DNA of 40,275 nucleotides from Paludibacteraceae bacterium (GTDB lineage Bacteria; Bacteroidota; Bacteroidia; Bacteroidales; Paludibacteraceae), in the NCBI GenBank assembly GCA_017478725.1, contig JAFVDD010000016.1:1-40275 (forward strand), given 5' to 3'. Within the stretch, counting starts at the first letter, position 1. Each line of letters begins with the position of its first letter. A program made the translations under genes and the position numbers. Below, piece by piece: positions 15,754 to 24,039 of the stretch. The notes under the pieces were generated by a model. It was given only the letters and a program-made list of their open reading frames with translations, had not been told where the DNA came from and did not search any database.

Positions 15754-17280
15754 CTATTTAGCCACATTCACGGCGCGCACCTCGCGGATGACGGTCACTT
15801 TGACTTGTCCGGGATACGTCATCTCGTCCTGAATACGTTTGGCCAGATCGAACGACAGCAGTTCGGTATCTTTGTCCGACAGTTTGTCGGCACCGACTAT
15901 CACACGCAGTTCGCGGCCGGCCTGCAGCGCGTACGTCTTCACTACGCCGGGGAAAGACATGGCCATATTCTCCAAGTCGTTCAGCCTCTTCACATAGCTC
16001 TCCACAATCTCGCGCCGCGCACCCGGACGGGCGCCGGAGATAGCATCGCAGGCTTGCACAATCGGCGCAATCAGCGTGGTCATCTCGCACTCGTCATGGT
16101 GAGCACCTACGGCATTGCAGATATCCGGTTTCTCGCCGTATTTCTCGCAGAGTTTCATACCTAACTCTGCGTGCGGCAGCTCGACATCATCGTCCGCCAC
16201 TTTGCCTATATCGTGCAGCAATCCGGCACGCCGCGCCGCCTTGACATTCAGTCCCAACTCGCCTGCCATCGCAGCACACAGATTGGCTGTCTCACGCGAG
16301 TGCTGCAGCAGGTTCTGACCATACGACGAACGGTATTTCATTTTGCCTACCAGCCGCACCAGTTCGGGATGCAAACCGTGTACGCCGAGGTCGATAGTGG
16401 TGCGTTTGCCCACTTCGATAATCTCCTCTTCCACTTGTTTCGTCACTTTGGCTACCACCTCTTCGATACGCGCGGGGTGGATACGTCCGTCCTGAACCAA
16501 CTGGTGCAGACTCAGACGCGCTATCTCGCGGCGCACGGGGTCGAATGCCGACAGCGTGATTGCCTCAGGCGTGTCATCCACTACGATCTCCACGCCCGTA
16601 GCGGCCTCCAGTGCACGGATATTACGTCCCTCGCGACCGATAATACGACCCTTCACCTCGTCGTTCTCTATGTGGAAAACACTCACGGTGTTCTCTGCTG
16701 CCGTCTCGCTGGCCACACGCTGGATGGTCTGGATAATGATTTTCTTCGCCTCTTTGTTGGCCTCCAGACGCGCGTTGTCCATGATCTCGTTCACATAACT
16801 CATCGCAGCCGTCTTGGCCTCGTCCTTCAGCGCTTCCACCAGCTGTTTCTTCGCCTCCTCGGCACTCATGCCGCTCAACTGCTCCAGCTGTTTCTGCGCC
16901 TCGTGGTGCATTCTCTCCACCTCTTGCTGCTTGTATTCCAGCGCTTGCGAACGCTGCTCTACTTGCTGGTTCTTCTGGTTCACTTCGTTGAGGCTGCGCT
17001 GAATATCCCCTTGACGCTGGTTGAGCTGCTGCTCGCGTTGCTGCAGACGCTGTTCATGCTGCTGGATGCGTTTGTCCTGCTCGCGCACGCTGTTGTCGTG
17101 CTCCAGCTTGAGGGCAATAAATTTCTCTTTTGCCTCTACAATCTTGTTTTTCTTGATTACCTCCGCTTCTTCCTCCGCTTTCTTCAGCAGATTGGCCGCA
17201 GCCACGCGGGATATGAGAAAGTAGATTCCGGCTCCCAACAGAAGCCCCACTACTGCACTAATTATAACATATAATGTCAT
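15754..17280 (-). CDS. rny: Ribonuclease Y
   Basis: A membrane-anchored endoribonuclease that starts mRNA decay. Of its 508 residues, 1-25 form the membrane anchor ([19 protein letters not shown]). About 30-190 is a very Gln/Glu-rich coiled coil. The KH RNA-binding domain carries [10 protein letters not shown] at 211-220. The HD phosphohydrolase domain has H356-D357 in AGLLHDIGK with later histidines (GAHHDE). The length and the ending [12 protein letters not shown] match the family. It is the last gene of a minus-strand series after zapA, separated from it by two hairpin repeats. Confidence 0.97.
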   Translation of the reverse strand: MTLYVIISAVVGLLLGAGIYFLISRVAAANLLKKAEEEAEVIKKNKIVEAKEKFIALKLEHDNSVREQDKRIQQHEQRLQQREQQLNQRQGDIQRSLNEVNQKNQQVEQRSQALEYKQQEVERMHHEAQKQLEQLSGMSAEEAKKQLVEALKDEAKTAAMSYVNEIMDNARLEANKEAKKIIIQTIQRVASETAAENTVSVFHIENDEVKGRIIGREGRNIRALEAATGVEIVVDDTPEAITLSAFDPVRREIARLSLHQLVQDGRIHPARIEEVVAKVTKQVEEEIIEVGKRTTIDLGVHGLHPELVRLVGKMKYRSSYGQNLLQHSRETANLCAAMAGELGLNVKAARRAGLLHDIGKVADDDVELPHAELGMKLCEKYGEKPDICNAVGAHHDECEMTTLIAPIVQACDAISGARPGARREIVESYVKRLNDLENMAMSFPGVVKTYALQAGRELRVIVGADKLSDKDTELLSFDLAKRIQDEMTYPGQVKVTVIREVRAVNVAK

Positions 17281-17292
17281 CTATATAACTGT

Positions 17293-17352
17293 TTTAACGT
17301 CGCGGAAGCGACCATTTTAACTCTTTAACGTCGCGGAAGCGACCATTTTAAC
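17293..17352. repeat. Two TTTAAC-hairpin-CATTTTAAC repeats between zapA and rny
   Basis: A 29-bp unit is repeated exactly (17293-17321 and 17324-17352). Each is TTTAAC, then hairpin GTCGC-GGAA-GCGAC, then CATTTTAAC. The same flanks with different stems occur at 25594-25663. The right copy overlaps the zapA stop codon. Confidence 0.85.
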
Positions 17353-17626
17353 CGTTCAACGCCCCTAACACCTGCTCGTTCAGCATTTTCAACGCTTTCT
17401 CCACAGGCTCCAGGCTCTTCACGCGGGCGTCCGACCTGAACGACACCGCCATCTCCAATGCCGTGTACATCCACAGCTGCTCGGCGGAGGCATTGGGCAA
17501 CTTGTTCAGATGGTGCTTGAATCGGTCGTTCAGCAACTCGGCGGCCTCGCGGTAGGCGGCCTCCTGCTCCACCGGCACTCTCAGATTCACATGGTGTGCA
17601 TCCAGGTGAAGCGTTATATGTTGCAT
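17348..17626 (-). CDS. zapA: Cell division protein ZapA
   Basis: A 92-residue protein that stabilises FtsZ bundles at the division site. The N-terminal strand region (MQHITLHLDAHHVNLRVPVEQEAAYREAAELLNDRF in essence, residues 1-36) is the ZapA fold, followed by a long helix (LEMAVSFRSDARVKSLEPVEKALKML). I start at ATG 17626; an in-frame TTG 12 bases upstream is less likely. It lies between the coiled-coil gene and rny, a neighbourhood common in Bacteroidota. Its stop codon lies inside a hairpin repeat. Confidence 0.92.
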   Translation of the reverse strand: MQHITLHLDAHHVNLRVPVEQEAAYREAAELLNDRFKHHLNKLPNASAEQLWMYTALEMAVSFRSDARVKSLEPVEKALKMLNEQVLGALNG

Positions 17627-17727
17627 TCCGTTTACCAATTCCTGATTTTTAATTCTTAATTCACAAGGTACAAAGGGCTTTGGAAATTTGGTACAAAGTT
17701 TTAGGATCCGTACAGCCTTTTAATTCC

Positions 17728-18003
17728 TCAACGCTTTAGAGCGTTTATCGCCCGGTCCACCTGCCCGATGAGTGCACTGACGCGCTTATACGCTATCTCC
17801 TTGCTCTCCATCGCCGTCAGGCTGTTCACCGTCGCCAGACGCCGGTTCTGCTGCTGCAGTTCCAGCAACTCGCTGTGGGTCCGGATCAACTCGGCACGCT
17901 GTTTCTCGCCGTCCTCACGCAGACGCGCATTCTCCTGCTGCAACGCCTCATAGCGTTCCAGCAAAAGATGCACATTCTGCGATAAGTCGTCCAAAGCTTG
18001 CAT
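17728..18003 (-). CDS. Small coiled-coil protein upstream of zapA
   Basis: A 91-residue, almost wholly helical protein rich in Leu, Glu, Gln and Arg with heptad spacing (LLLERYEALQQENARLRE, LLELQQQNRRLA) and a C-terminal helix ending INALKR. There is no signal peptide or membrane segment. Proteins of this size and shape often precede zapA in this phylum and are sometimes called ZapB-like, but I see no specific ZapB signature, so a role in division is inferred from position only. The start ATG at 18003 touches the heptamer array 18004-18070. The 100-base spacer to zapA holds two ggtacaaag copies and nothing else I can name. Confidence 0.75.
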   Translation of the reverse strand: MQALDDLSQNVHLLLERYEALQQENARLREDGEKQRAELIRTHSELLELQQQNRRLATVNSLTAMESKEIAYKRVSALIGQVDRAINALKR

Positions 18004-18070
18004 CTGATTTCTGACGGCTGATTTCTGACGGCTGATTTCTGACAGCTGATTTCTGACGGCTGATAGCTTA
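18004..18070 (-). repeat. Heptamer array filling the DUF3078 / coiled-coil spacer
   Basis: Nine consecutive 7-bp units, alternating ctgattt and ctgacgg (with ctgacag, ctgatag), end in cttagaa. The array runs exactly from the start codon of the coiled-coil gene to the stop codon of the DUF3078 gene (18068-18070). Confidence 0.9.
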
Positions 18071-19249
18071 GAAACTATATCCTACACCCAGACCGATAAC
18101 GCCCTTGAACTGGCAACGCTCGCTCAGGTTGCCGTCTTTGTCGGCAATCAGCGTTCCGTTGTAGTATTTCAGGCTGGTCGATACGGTCACCTGCAGGCAT
18201 TTCAGGAACTGATAACTCAGCGCGCAGTCCCAGTCAACATCAAAATGACCGAAGTAACGGTTGTTGTTCGAATACTCGAAATAGTTCGCATTCACATCGC
18301 GGCTGGCCCACGAACCGGCACCGTTATTGGCCTCGTAAATATCCTTCAGGCTGAAGCCTTTGCCCTGATACGGGGTGAAAAGTCCCAGTGTCGTGCTCAG
18401 TTTCAAGTCCTTGTACGCATAGGCGATACTTCCCTTGAAGCTCAAACCGAACTCGGCGCGGGCGTTGCGGAACACCTTGTCGCCGTTGTTGTCATAGGTG
18501 TATGTGCCGTATGTGTTCTGCAACTGCGAACGCAAATCCGTTTTGGCTGCCTGTTCAATCTCATAACCGCCTAAATTGTCATACGCATCATAGGCTGCTT
18601 GTGCGGCTGCTTTGGTGGTGGCATCGGCTGCATGATCGATGTCGTACTGCAAGGCGCCCAGCGCTCCTTCACGGGTGTAACGCTGGTTCCATGCCTCACC
18701 GATATAGGCGCTGGTGATACGGCCGGCGATAGGAGACAGATAAATCGAGAAATCAGCACCCTTCACGCTCTTCTTCCAGTCAATACCGACCGAAATATCC
18801 GTGTAACTCGGTGCCAGCCATTTCGAAATGATGTTGTTGTAGCCTTCTACATAATTGCGGCCCAGCGCATACTGGCTCTGGAAACTTCCGTTCACCGTCA
18901 GATACCAAGTCTCCTTGAACTCCCAGCCGAACTTCGTGGCCAGCTTGATATTGTCGCTCGATTTCTGGAAAGCGTCTTCCTTCTGGTCAATCCATGTCAA
19001 TCCGAAATCCGTATCGAAATTGGTTTCCCAAGCGATTGCATTCTTGTGGTACAACAGGTGAAGCTTGCCGTAAGCAAAGCCGTTCACGTTGTTCTTACCG
19101 CCGGCAGACCAGTTCACCAAACCCGTCGCAGCGGCGTTCAGACCTACTGTTCCGTCAAATTTCCAGGCTTTCTCTGCTGCCTCTTCCTGAGCAAATACTG
19201 TCAGCGCCGCCATCATGGCCAACGCCAGAGTAAAGATTTTACGTTGCAT
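18068..19249 (-). CDS. DUF3078 outer-membrane beta-barrel protein
   Basis: A 393-residue protein starting at ATG 19249 (MQRKIFTLALAMMAALTVFAQ, signal peptide); an in-frame TTG six bases upstream is less likely. The mature part has alternating amphipathic strands, aromatic residues and the NWSAGGKNNVNGFAYGKL segment typical of DUF3078 proteins of this phylum, ending in the porin-like GVGYSF. An outer-membrane location is inferred; no transported substrate is known. A second member lies at 33976-35172. Transcription probably starts near 19876 from the promoter at 19883-19914, which gives a leader of about 630 bases containing the whole octamer array. It heads a series with the coiled-coil gene, zapA and rny. 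Confidence 0.85.
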   Translation of the reverse strand: MQRKIFTLALAMMAALTVFAQEEAAEKAWKFDGTVGLNAAATGLVNWSAGGKNNVNGFAYGKLHLLYHKNAIAWETNFDTDFGLTWIDQKEDAFQKSSDNIKLATKFGWEFKETWYLTVNGSFQSQYALGRNYVEGYNNIISKWLAPSYTDISVGIDWKKSVKGADFSIYLSPIAGRITSAYIGEAWNQRYTREGALGALQYDIDHAADATTKAAAQAAYDAYDNLGGYEIEQAAKTDLRSQLQNTYGTYTYDNNGDKVFRNARAEFGLSFKGSIAYAYKDLKLSTTLGLFTPYQGKGFSLKDIYEANNGAGSWASRDVNANYFEYSNNNRYFGHFDVDWDCALSYQFLKCLQVTVSTSLKYYNGTLIADKDGNLSERCQFKGVIGLGVGYSF

Positions 19250-19339
19250 ATTCAAAATAAGATTTTGTTTGTTATTGTTTATTGTTATGATTGTTGTTAT
19301 GCTTGTCGTTATGTTGTCTCTCTCCCTATCTTCCTCCCT

Positions 19340-19397
19340 TTCTCCCCTCCTTTCAGGGAGGGGGTGGGGGTGGGGGTAGGCTTTCTCTCTCCCTCGC
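19340..19397 (+). repeat. G-rich palindromic repeat next to the octamer array
   Basis: CCCCTCCTTTCAGGGAGGGG followed by repeated GGTGGGG and ctttctctctccctc. Inverted relative to the copies at 1807-2040, which have the same order of parts. Confidence 0.65.
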
Positions 19398-19858
19398 GCC
19401 GTTATGTCGTCGCGCCGTTATGTCGTCGTGTCGTTGCGTCGTTGCGTCGTCATGTCGTCTGTCGTCTGTCGTTATGTCGTCGTGTCGTCTGTCGTTATGT
19501 CGTCATGTCGTCGTGTCGTCGTGTCGTCATGTCGTTGCGTCGTCATGTCGTTGCGTCGTTATGTCGTTGTGTCGTCGTGTCGTCATGTCGTCATGTCGTT
19601 GCGTCGTTATGTCGTCATGTCGTTGCGTCGTTATGTCGTCGCGTCGTCATGTCGTTGCGTCGTCATGTCGTTGTGTCGTTATGTCGTCGTGTCGTTCGTG
19701 TCGTTCGTTTCGCCGCGCCGTTATGTCGTCTGTCGTCGCGTCGTTGCGCCGTTGTGTCGTCTGTCGTCGCGTCGTCGTGTCGTTCGTGTCGTCGCGTCGT
19801 CATGTCGTTGCGTCGTTATGTCGTTGTGTCGTCGTGTCGTCATGTCGTCTGTCGTTGT
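19398..19858 (+). repeat. Large octamer array, about 57 units of GTCGT(C/T)(AT/GT/GC)
   Basis: Lies in the gene-free kilobase 19250-20287. From 19398 to 19858 almost every unit is GTCG-T-C/T followed by AT, GT or GC; some are cut to 7 bp (gtcgtct, gtcgttc) and two are about 9-10 bp. All three plus-strand frames are open through it, while the minus strand has frequent stops. There are no spacers and no flanking cas genes, so it is not a CRISPR array. The left part of the region (19250-19330) is T-rich with gttatg/gttgtt variants. Confidence 0.9.
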
Positions 19859-19882
19859 GCCCACGCTCGCACAATTTGGCTG

Positions 19883-19914
19883 CAAATTTACTATTTTTTT
19901 TTCACATACGCAAA
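19883..19914 (-). promoter_or_regulatory. Promoter reading leftward through the octamer array
   Basis: Minus strand: TTTG (19911-19914), exactly 20 bases, TAAATTTG (19883-19890). No other minus-strand promoter is visible before the DUF3078 start at 19249. Confidence 0.7.
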
Positions 19915-19986
19915 TTATTTTGCTTACTCACGCCATTTTTTGACAAAAATAACAAATTTTACACATTTTATACGAATATCTGCACG

Positions 19987-20015
19987 CGCATACACGAAAA
20001 AAGTTGTACCTTTGC
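19987..20015 (+). promoter_or_regulatory. Promoter for the 20288-23887 gene
   Basis: A strong -7 element, TACCTTTG (20007-20014), follows an aaaaaagttg stretch. The -33 position has no TTTG, so this is weaker than the others. The leader would be about 265 bases. Confidence 0.55.
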
Positions 20016-20084
20016 ACCGTGAAATGTTGCCGGCTCATGAAACCTGTTTTTATACCGGTTAATACCCCCAATTTTTCACAACCC

Positions 20085-20194
20085 CGCCGCACATCCGCCA
20101 TACACCCGCCGCACATCGGCGCCGCTTCGGGGTTGTATCGGGGTTTCATCGGAGGCATATCGGGTGAACATCGGGTGAATATCGGGTGAATATC
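20085..20194. repeat. 11-bp repeat array, ten units
   Basis: Ten consecutive 11-mers, nearly all ending atc: cgccgcacatc, cgccatacacc, cgccgcacatc, ggcgccgcttc, ggggttgtatc, ggggtttcatc, ggaggcatatc, gggtgaacatc, gggtgaatatc twice. It lies in the leader of the 20288 gene. The remaining leader to 20287 shows only an AT-rich run with a small palindrome (tatactatgtata-like, near 20212-20230). Confidence 0.85.
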
Positions 20195-20287
20195 GTATCA
20201 TACCCCACCCTATAATATACATAGTATATTATCCCGTGATTTTAGAAAACAACCGAAAAAATATCGTAAATCAAACATAATTCATAT

Positions 20288-23200
20288 ATGATTAACACAT
20301 TTAAAAGGAGTGCGCTCGCACTAATCTCTTGTTTGATAACAAATGCTGTTTGGGCGGATGTTACATTCGGTTTTGAAAACGACACTGAGTTATCAACCAA
20401 TTTTACGATCTCCTGTGAAAACGCAAATGGTAGTATAACCATTGATTCTGGCACAAAAAAAGTTGGCAATGCCTCCTTGAAAGCCGCTATGGGTGGAACA
20501 GGACAAAAGAGTAATTTTCTCACTACAAAAATTTCCTATAAAAATGTTTCTGAAATTTCATTTTATATAGCATCCAGCGACAAAGGTAAAACTGCATTAG
20601 CTATCGAATGTTCGCCTACTGCAGATTTCTCAGGGCAAGTCACAAGCATATTAGACTTAACCACCTTTAATGCTCTCCCCGGCATTTCCTCTGCTAGCAA
20701 TAATACTTTCTACCAAGTCACCATTACTCCAAGCAGCGCTATTACCGGTTATCTTCGGTTCACCTTTAGACAACCATCTTCTAGTGGTAAAACAATGTGG
20801 ATGGACGATTTAACCCTCAAATATAATGCCGGCCCTTCCACCGATGCTACGCTGAGCGGAATAGCATATAACGGCACCGCCGTTCCCGGTTTCGCAGCCG
20901 ACAAAACGGCTTATGAAGTGGAACTGCCCGCTGGTACAACGACTCCGCCTACCGTTACAGCCACCACCACGGACGCTAATGCTACCACCAGTATTACACA
21001 AGCCGATGCACTGCCGGGCAAAGCTACCATAGACGTAACCGCGGAAGACGGCACTACCAAGAAACAATATACAGTGACCTTCACCGTAGAAACAGCTAAT
21101 CCGAAAGTAGAGACTGCCACGTGGGCGAACATCCGCGGCACTGCCGAAGTGGACAACGTAAACATGACCATTACCGGACAGGTCTTGAACGGCAAAAGCC
21201 TTACTCTGGAACCGCAGTTTACCGGTAAATACCTGAATTCTTATACCCCGACCGGCGCACAGGATTTCAGCAAGGGTTCAATAGATTATATTTTCAGCAG
21301 CACTACAAATGAGAAAACCACGTATAAGGTAACTATCACAGAGGCACCGGCTATGTCATCCGATGCTTCCCTCAAGTCGCTTACGGTAACAGGCTACAAT
21401 ATCAATTTCTCGCCGACTACTTATGTGTACAACGTTGAAGTAAGCGGCACCACCGTTCCTGCCGTAACCTACGTACTCAACGACTCCAAAGCTACCGCAG
21501 TCAAAACAGATGCTACCGGCGTTCCTGGCGTAACCAAGATTGTCGTGACGGCGGAAGACGGAACCACTACCGCCACCTATACCATCAACTTTACCGTCAA
21601 AGTCCCCTCCTCCTCTCTCACCATCCACGAACCCGGCATCTATGAAGCCAGAACCGCTAACGGTGGCTATGGCGAACCACTCACCGTTCTCAACGGACGT
21701 GAATATGAGGTGTATTTCCTTGGACGTGACGGAGATAAAAATGCTGGAATATTTACTAAAAGTGGTTCACAAATAGGTACAGGTACTGATGAAAAATCTC
21801 TAAAAATAGAATGGCTTTCTGCCACAAGTGCGGATGGATTGGATGGTTCCGGCCGTGAAGGAAAAGACGAATTCGCAGGGGCTACAGGAAAAGGAAACCT
21901 CAAAATGAAAAATGGAGATGAGATGCTCATCCATATAAAAGGATTTGACCAGTTTACTTTGTGGGGGAAAGATAACAATACTGACCAGTCAAAAGGAAAA
22001 TATTTTTATGTGTATATTGATAATATTGAGCAACCTGTCCAAAATCTGAACTCTTCTGATGGAGGTTCGATTCGTAGATATGACATTTCTTCTGGTGAGC
22101 ACGTTATTAAAATAACAAGCAAATTGGATGGTGTGTGCAAACCATACGGTTTCTCCCTCCGTATCCCTGACCAACCCAAAACCAGCTACCTCAAGGGTAA
22201 CGACTCGACACAAAACGTTCGCCAGACTACTGACATAGCACCTATTACCTATTTCACCAAATATGCCTCCAAAGGTGAGACAAAACTTGTCTGGGACGGA
22301 AACGAAGCTACAGGCTTCGAACTGACCAAAAAAGCTTCCTCCGACATAGGCGATACCATCCGCCTCACCGGCAAAGCACTCTGCCCCGTAGGAACTTATA
22401 CCTATCGCATCGTCAATTACAAAGACGGCGCAGAAGTCAACAGCCTCAGCGGCAAACTCTCTGTCAAATCGGAAATAGTTGCCAACGGAGTAATCGATGT
22501 GAACGATGCCGTTCGCAACGAACCGATCACACCGGTCAACTTCACCTACTACGCCCTGAGCGCAGACGCTGTCACACTCACATGGACAGGACAAACACCC
22601 GCAGGTCTCTCCGGCGCCGGAGCTGACGGCAAATACGCTATCAGCGGAACACCTACTGCGGCAGGGAAATACACCTACAACGTATCTGTTAAAGACGGTA
22701 ACACGATTACAGGCACTATCACTGTCGAGTCAGATGATCTGGGTGCTAACCCGGTACTCTTCCTCTGCAAGGATAAAGCCAATGCAACCAACGACGGTTT
22801 ATACACATACCTGACGGGAAAGGGCATGAACCTCAAGGCACGTACCACTTTGAATGAACTGCGTACAAAAAGCCAGTACGACAAGTTCGAATGGATTCTC
22901 ATCTCCGAAACCGTGGATGCCAACAACGGCGAGGTGCTGGAAATCATTCGCAACGGAGCCGGCAAACCGGTGCTGAACATGAAAGGCTTTACCTACGCAC
23001 CGGGACGCTTGGACAGCATCGGTTGGGGAGAACCCGACAACGGCACGGTGGACTCCATTACCAAGAATTGGCAGAATATCTATGTTCAGCGTGAAGACCA
23101 CCCTATCTTCAAAGCCATCAACAAGAACAAAGGCGAGAAGATTCAGGTACTCTCGGCGCTCAGCAAGAACAAAGGCCTTATGCCGATCAATATCAAGCAT

Positions 23201-23887
23201 TGCGACGGCTCCCTTTGCCTTGCCACCGCCTATACCCGCAGCCTTGAAGATTACAACAAGGATGGCGAACTGCAAACCATCATCCACGAGATACCTGCTG
23301 CCGAACGGCCGGACAACACGAAATACATCTGCTTCCCGATTGCGCAATCCAGCAGCGGTAATCTTACTACCGACGGCGTCAAACTGATAGATGCTATCAT
23401 CGCTTACCTGCTTGACAACCAGCCTACAGTCGCACTGCCGGAACTCAAAATGACCGGTTTCATACTTGACGGCGTGAAAGGAGAGATTGATCAGGAGAAC
23501 AACGTCGTAGAGGTGCATATCAACACCACAAAGCACCCCGATTTCAATATTGAAAAGGCGAAACCGCAAATCACACTGGCAGACAGCCGATATACATTCA
23601 CTATCCCCTCTCAGAATGATTCTGTCAATTTCAGTACCAGCTTTGTCTCCCCGGTTATTTACGAGGTTACCGATTATATCAACCGCAGACCTTACGAGAT
23701 TATCGTATATGCCAACTCGACGGAAGATATCGACCAGACCTACACCGCCGGCGAATGGGTAAATATCTACGACATCTACGGACGTATGATCACTACTACC
23801 AATCAGGACATCTATCAGATGGAACTTCCCCACGGCATCTATATCGTAGTCACCGCCAACGGTGGTACACTCAAATTCATGCGTTAA
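20288..23887 (+). CDS. Large multidomain secreted protein with cadherin-like repeats and T9SS-like C-terminus
   Basis: 1199 residues with a signal peptide (residues 1-22, ending NAVWA). Residues about 24-183 look like a beta-sandwich, possibly carbohydrate-binding. About 185-268 and 357-437 are cadherin-like beta-sandwiches (DATLSGIAYNGTAV; DASLKSLTVTGYNINFSPTT; AEDGTT repeats). About 443-640 is a second sandwich of different composition. About 640-815 has two Ig-like domains (SGTPTAAGKYTYNVSVKDG). About 818-1040 is a Rossmann-like region (NPVLFLCKDKANATNDGLYTYL) reminiscent of ThuA/amidotransferase-like folds. The end, from about 1155 (VNIYDIYGRMITTT to GIYIVVTANGG), matches type IX secretion sorting domains. 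Surface or secreted adhesion or glycan binding is inferred; no catalytic residues are evident. Codons 1-180 and about 480-620 are clearly AT-richer than the rest, a mosaic sign. Confidence 0.85.
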   Translation: MINTFKRSALALISCLITNAVWADVTFGFENDTELSTNFTISCENANGSITIDSGTKKVGNASLKAAMGGTGQKSNFLTTKISYKNVSEISFYIASSDKGKTALAIECSPTADFSGQVTSILDLTTFNALPGISSASNNTFYQVTITPSSAITGYLRFTFRQPSSSGKTMWMDDLTLKYNAGPSTDATLSGIAYNGTAVPGFAADKTAYEVELPAGTTTPPTVTATTTDANATTSITQADALPGKATIDVTAEDGTTKKQYTVTFTVETANPKVETATWANIRGTAEVDNVNMTITGQVLNGKSLTLEPQFTGKYLNSYTPTGAQDFSKGSIDYIFSSTTNEKTTYKVTITEAPAMSSDASLKSLTVTGYNINFSPTTYVYNVEVSGTTVPAVTYVLNDSKATAVKTDATGVPGVTKIVVTAEDGTTTATYTINFTVKVPSSSLTIHEPGIYEARTANGGYGEPLTVLNGREYEVYFLGRDGDKNAGIFTKSGSQIGTGTDEKSLKIEWLSATSADGLDGSGREGKDEFAGATGKGNLKMKNGDEMLIHIKGFDQFTLWGKDNNTDQSKGKYFYVYIDNIEQPVQNLNSSDGGSIRRYDISSGEHVIKITSKLDGVCKPYGFSLRIPDQPKTSYLKGNDSTQNVRQTTDIAPITYFTKYASKGETKLVWDGNEATGFELTKKASSDIGDTIRLTGKALCPVGTYTYRIVNYKDGAEVNSLSGKLSVKSEIVANGVIDVNDAVRNEPITPVNFTYYALSADAVTLTWTGQTPAGLSGAGADGKYAISGTPTAAGKYTYNVSVKDGNTITGTITVESDDLGANPVLFLCKDKANATNDGLYTYLTGKGMNLKARTTLNELRTKSQYDKFEWILISETVDANNGEVLEIIRNGAGKPVLNMKGFTYAPGRLDSIGWGEPDNGTVDSITKNWQNIYVQREDHPIFKAINKNKGEKIQVLSALSKNKGLMPINIKHCDGSLCLATAYTRSLEDYNKDGELQTIIHEIPAAERPDNTKYICFPIAQSSSGNLTTDGVKLIDAIIAYLLDNQPTVALPELKMTGFILDGVKGEIDQENNVVEVHINTTKHPDFNIEKAKPQITLADSRYTFTIPSQNDSVNFSTSFVSPVIYEVTDYINRRPYEIIVYANSTEDIDQTYTAGEWVNIYDIYGRMITTTNQDIYQMELPHGIYIVVTANGGTLKFMR

Positions 23888-23900
23888 GACACCTTTTAAC

Positions 23901-23945
23901 CACAAAAAAAATCGGCATATATTTGCATATGTCGATTTTTTTGTG
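23901..23945 (+). terminator. Strong terminator of the 20288 gene
   Basis: Near-perfect hairpin: CACAAAAAAATCG pairs with CGATTTTTTTGTG, and inside it CATAT pairs with ATATG around a short loop. It ends in a T-run and is symmetric enough to work in both directions. Confidence 0.85.
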
Positions 23946-23954
23946 TACCTTTGC
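23922..23954 (+). promoter_or_regulatory. Promoter of the que operon, nested in the preceding terminator
   Basis: TTTG at 23922-23925, 20 bases, TACCTTTG at 23946-23953. The -33 element lies in the loop of the upstream terminator hairpin and the spacer is its 3' arm. Confidence 0.75.
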
Positions 23955-23966
23955 ACCCGCTTTTCA

Positions 23967-24031
23967 AAGGGAGCTATGTTTTTCCTCCCTTGTGTAACAC
24001 TAAATTAACTGAAAACACGGCTTCACGCCGT
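23967..24031 (+). other. Possible structured leader (pseudoknot candidate) of queF
   Basis: Stem AAGGGAG (23967-23973)/CTCCCTT (23985-23991). Its loop contains TGTTTT (23977-23982), which could pair with AAAACA (24012-24017). A second hairpin, ACGGC-TTCAC-GCCGT (24017-24031), stands 8 bases before the queF ATG and competes for one base. The location suggests preQ1 sensing, but the sequence does not match the preQ1-I consensus I know (the third loop is too long), so this is only a candidate. Confidence 0.25.
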
Positions 24032-24039
24032 CTCTTATT

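Noticed and set aside
17639-17727. 6S RNA or other small RNA next to zapA
   Set aside because: The spacer is only about 90 bases, shows no long bulged hairpin, and has only two ggtacaaag copies.
19398-19858. CRISPR array
   Set aside because: Units are 8 bp with no spacers and no cas genes nearby.
18599-20062. A 487-codon plus-strand frame running from the DUF3078 gene through the octamer array
   Set aside because: It is antisense to a real gene for half its length, and the rest is translation of the GTCGTCAT octamers, which are open in all three plus frames. The low-complexity product is an artefact of the repeat.
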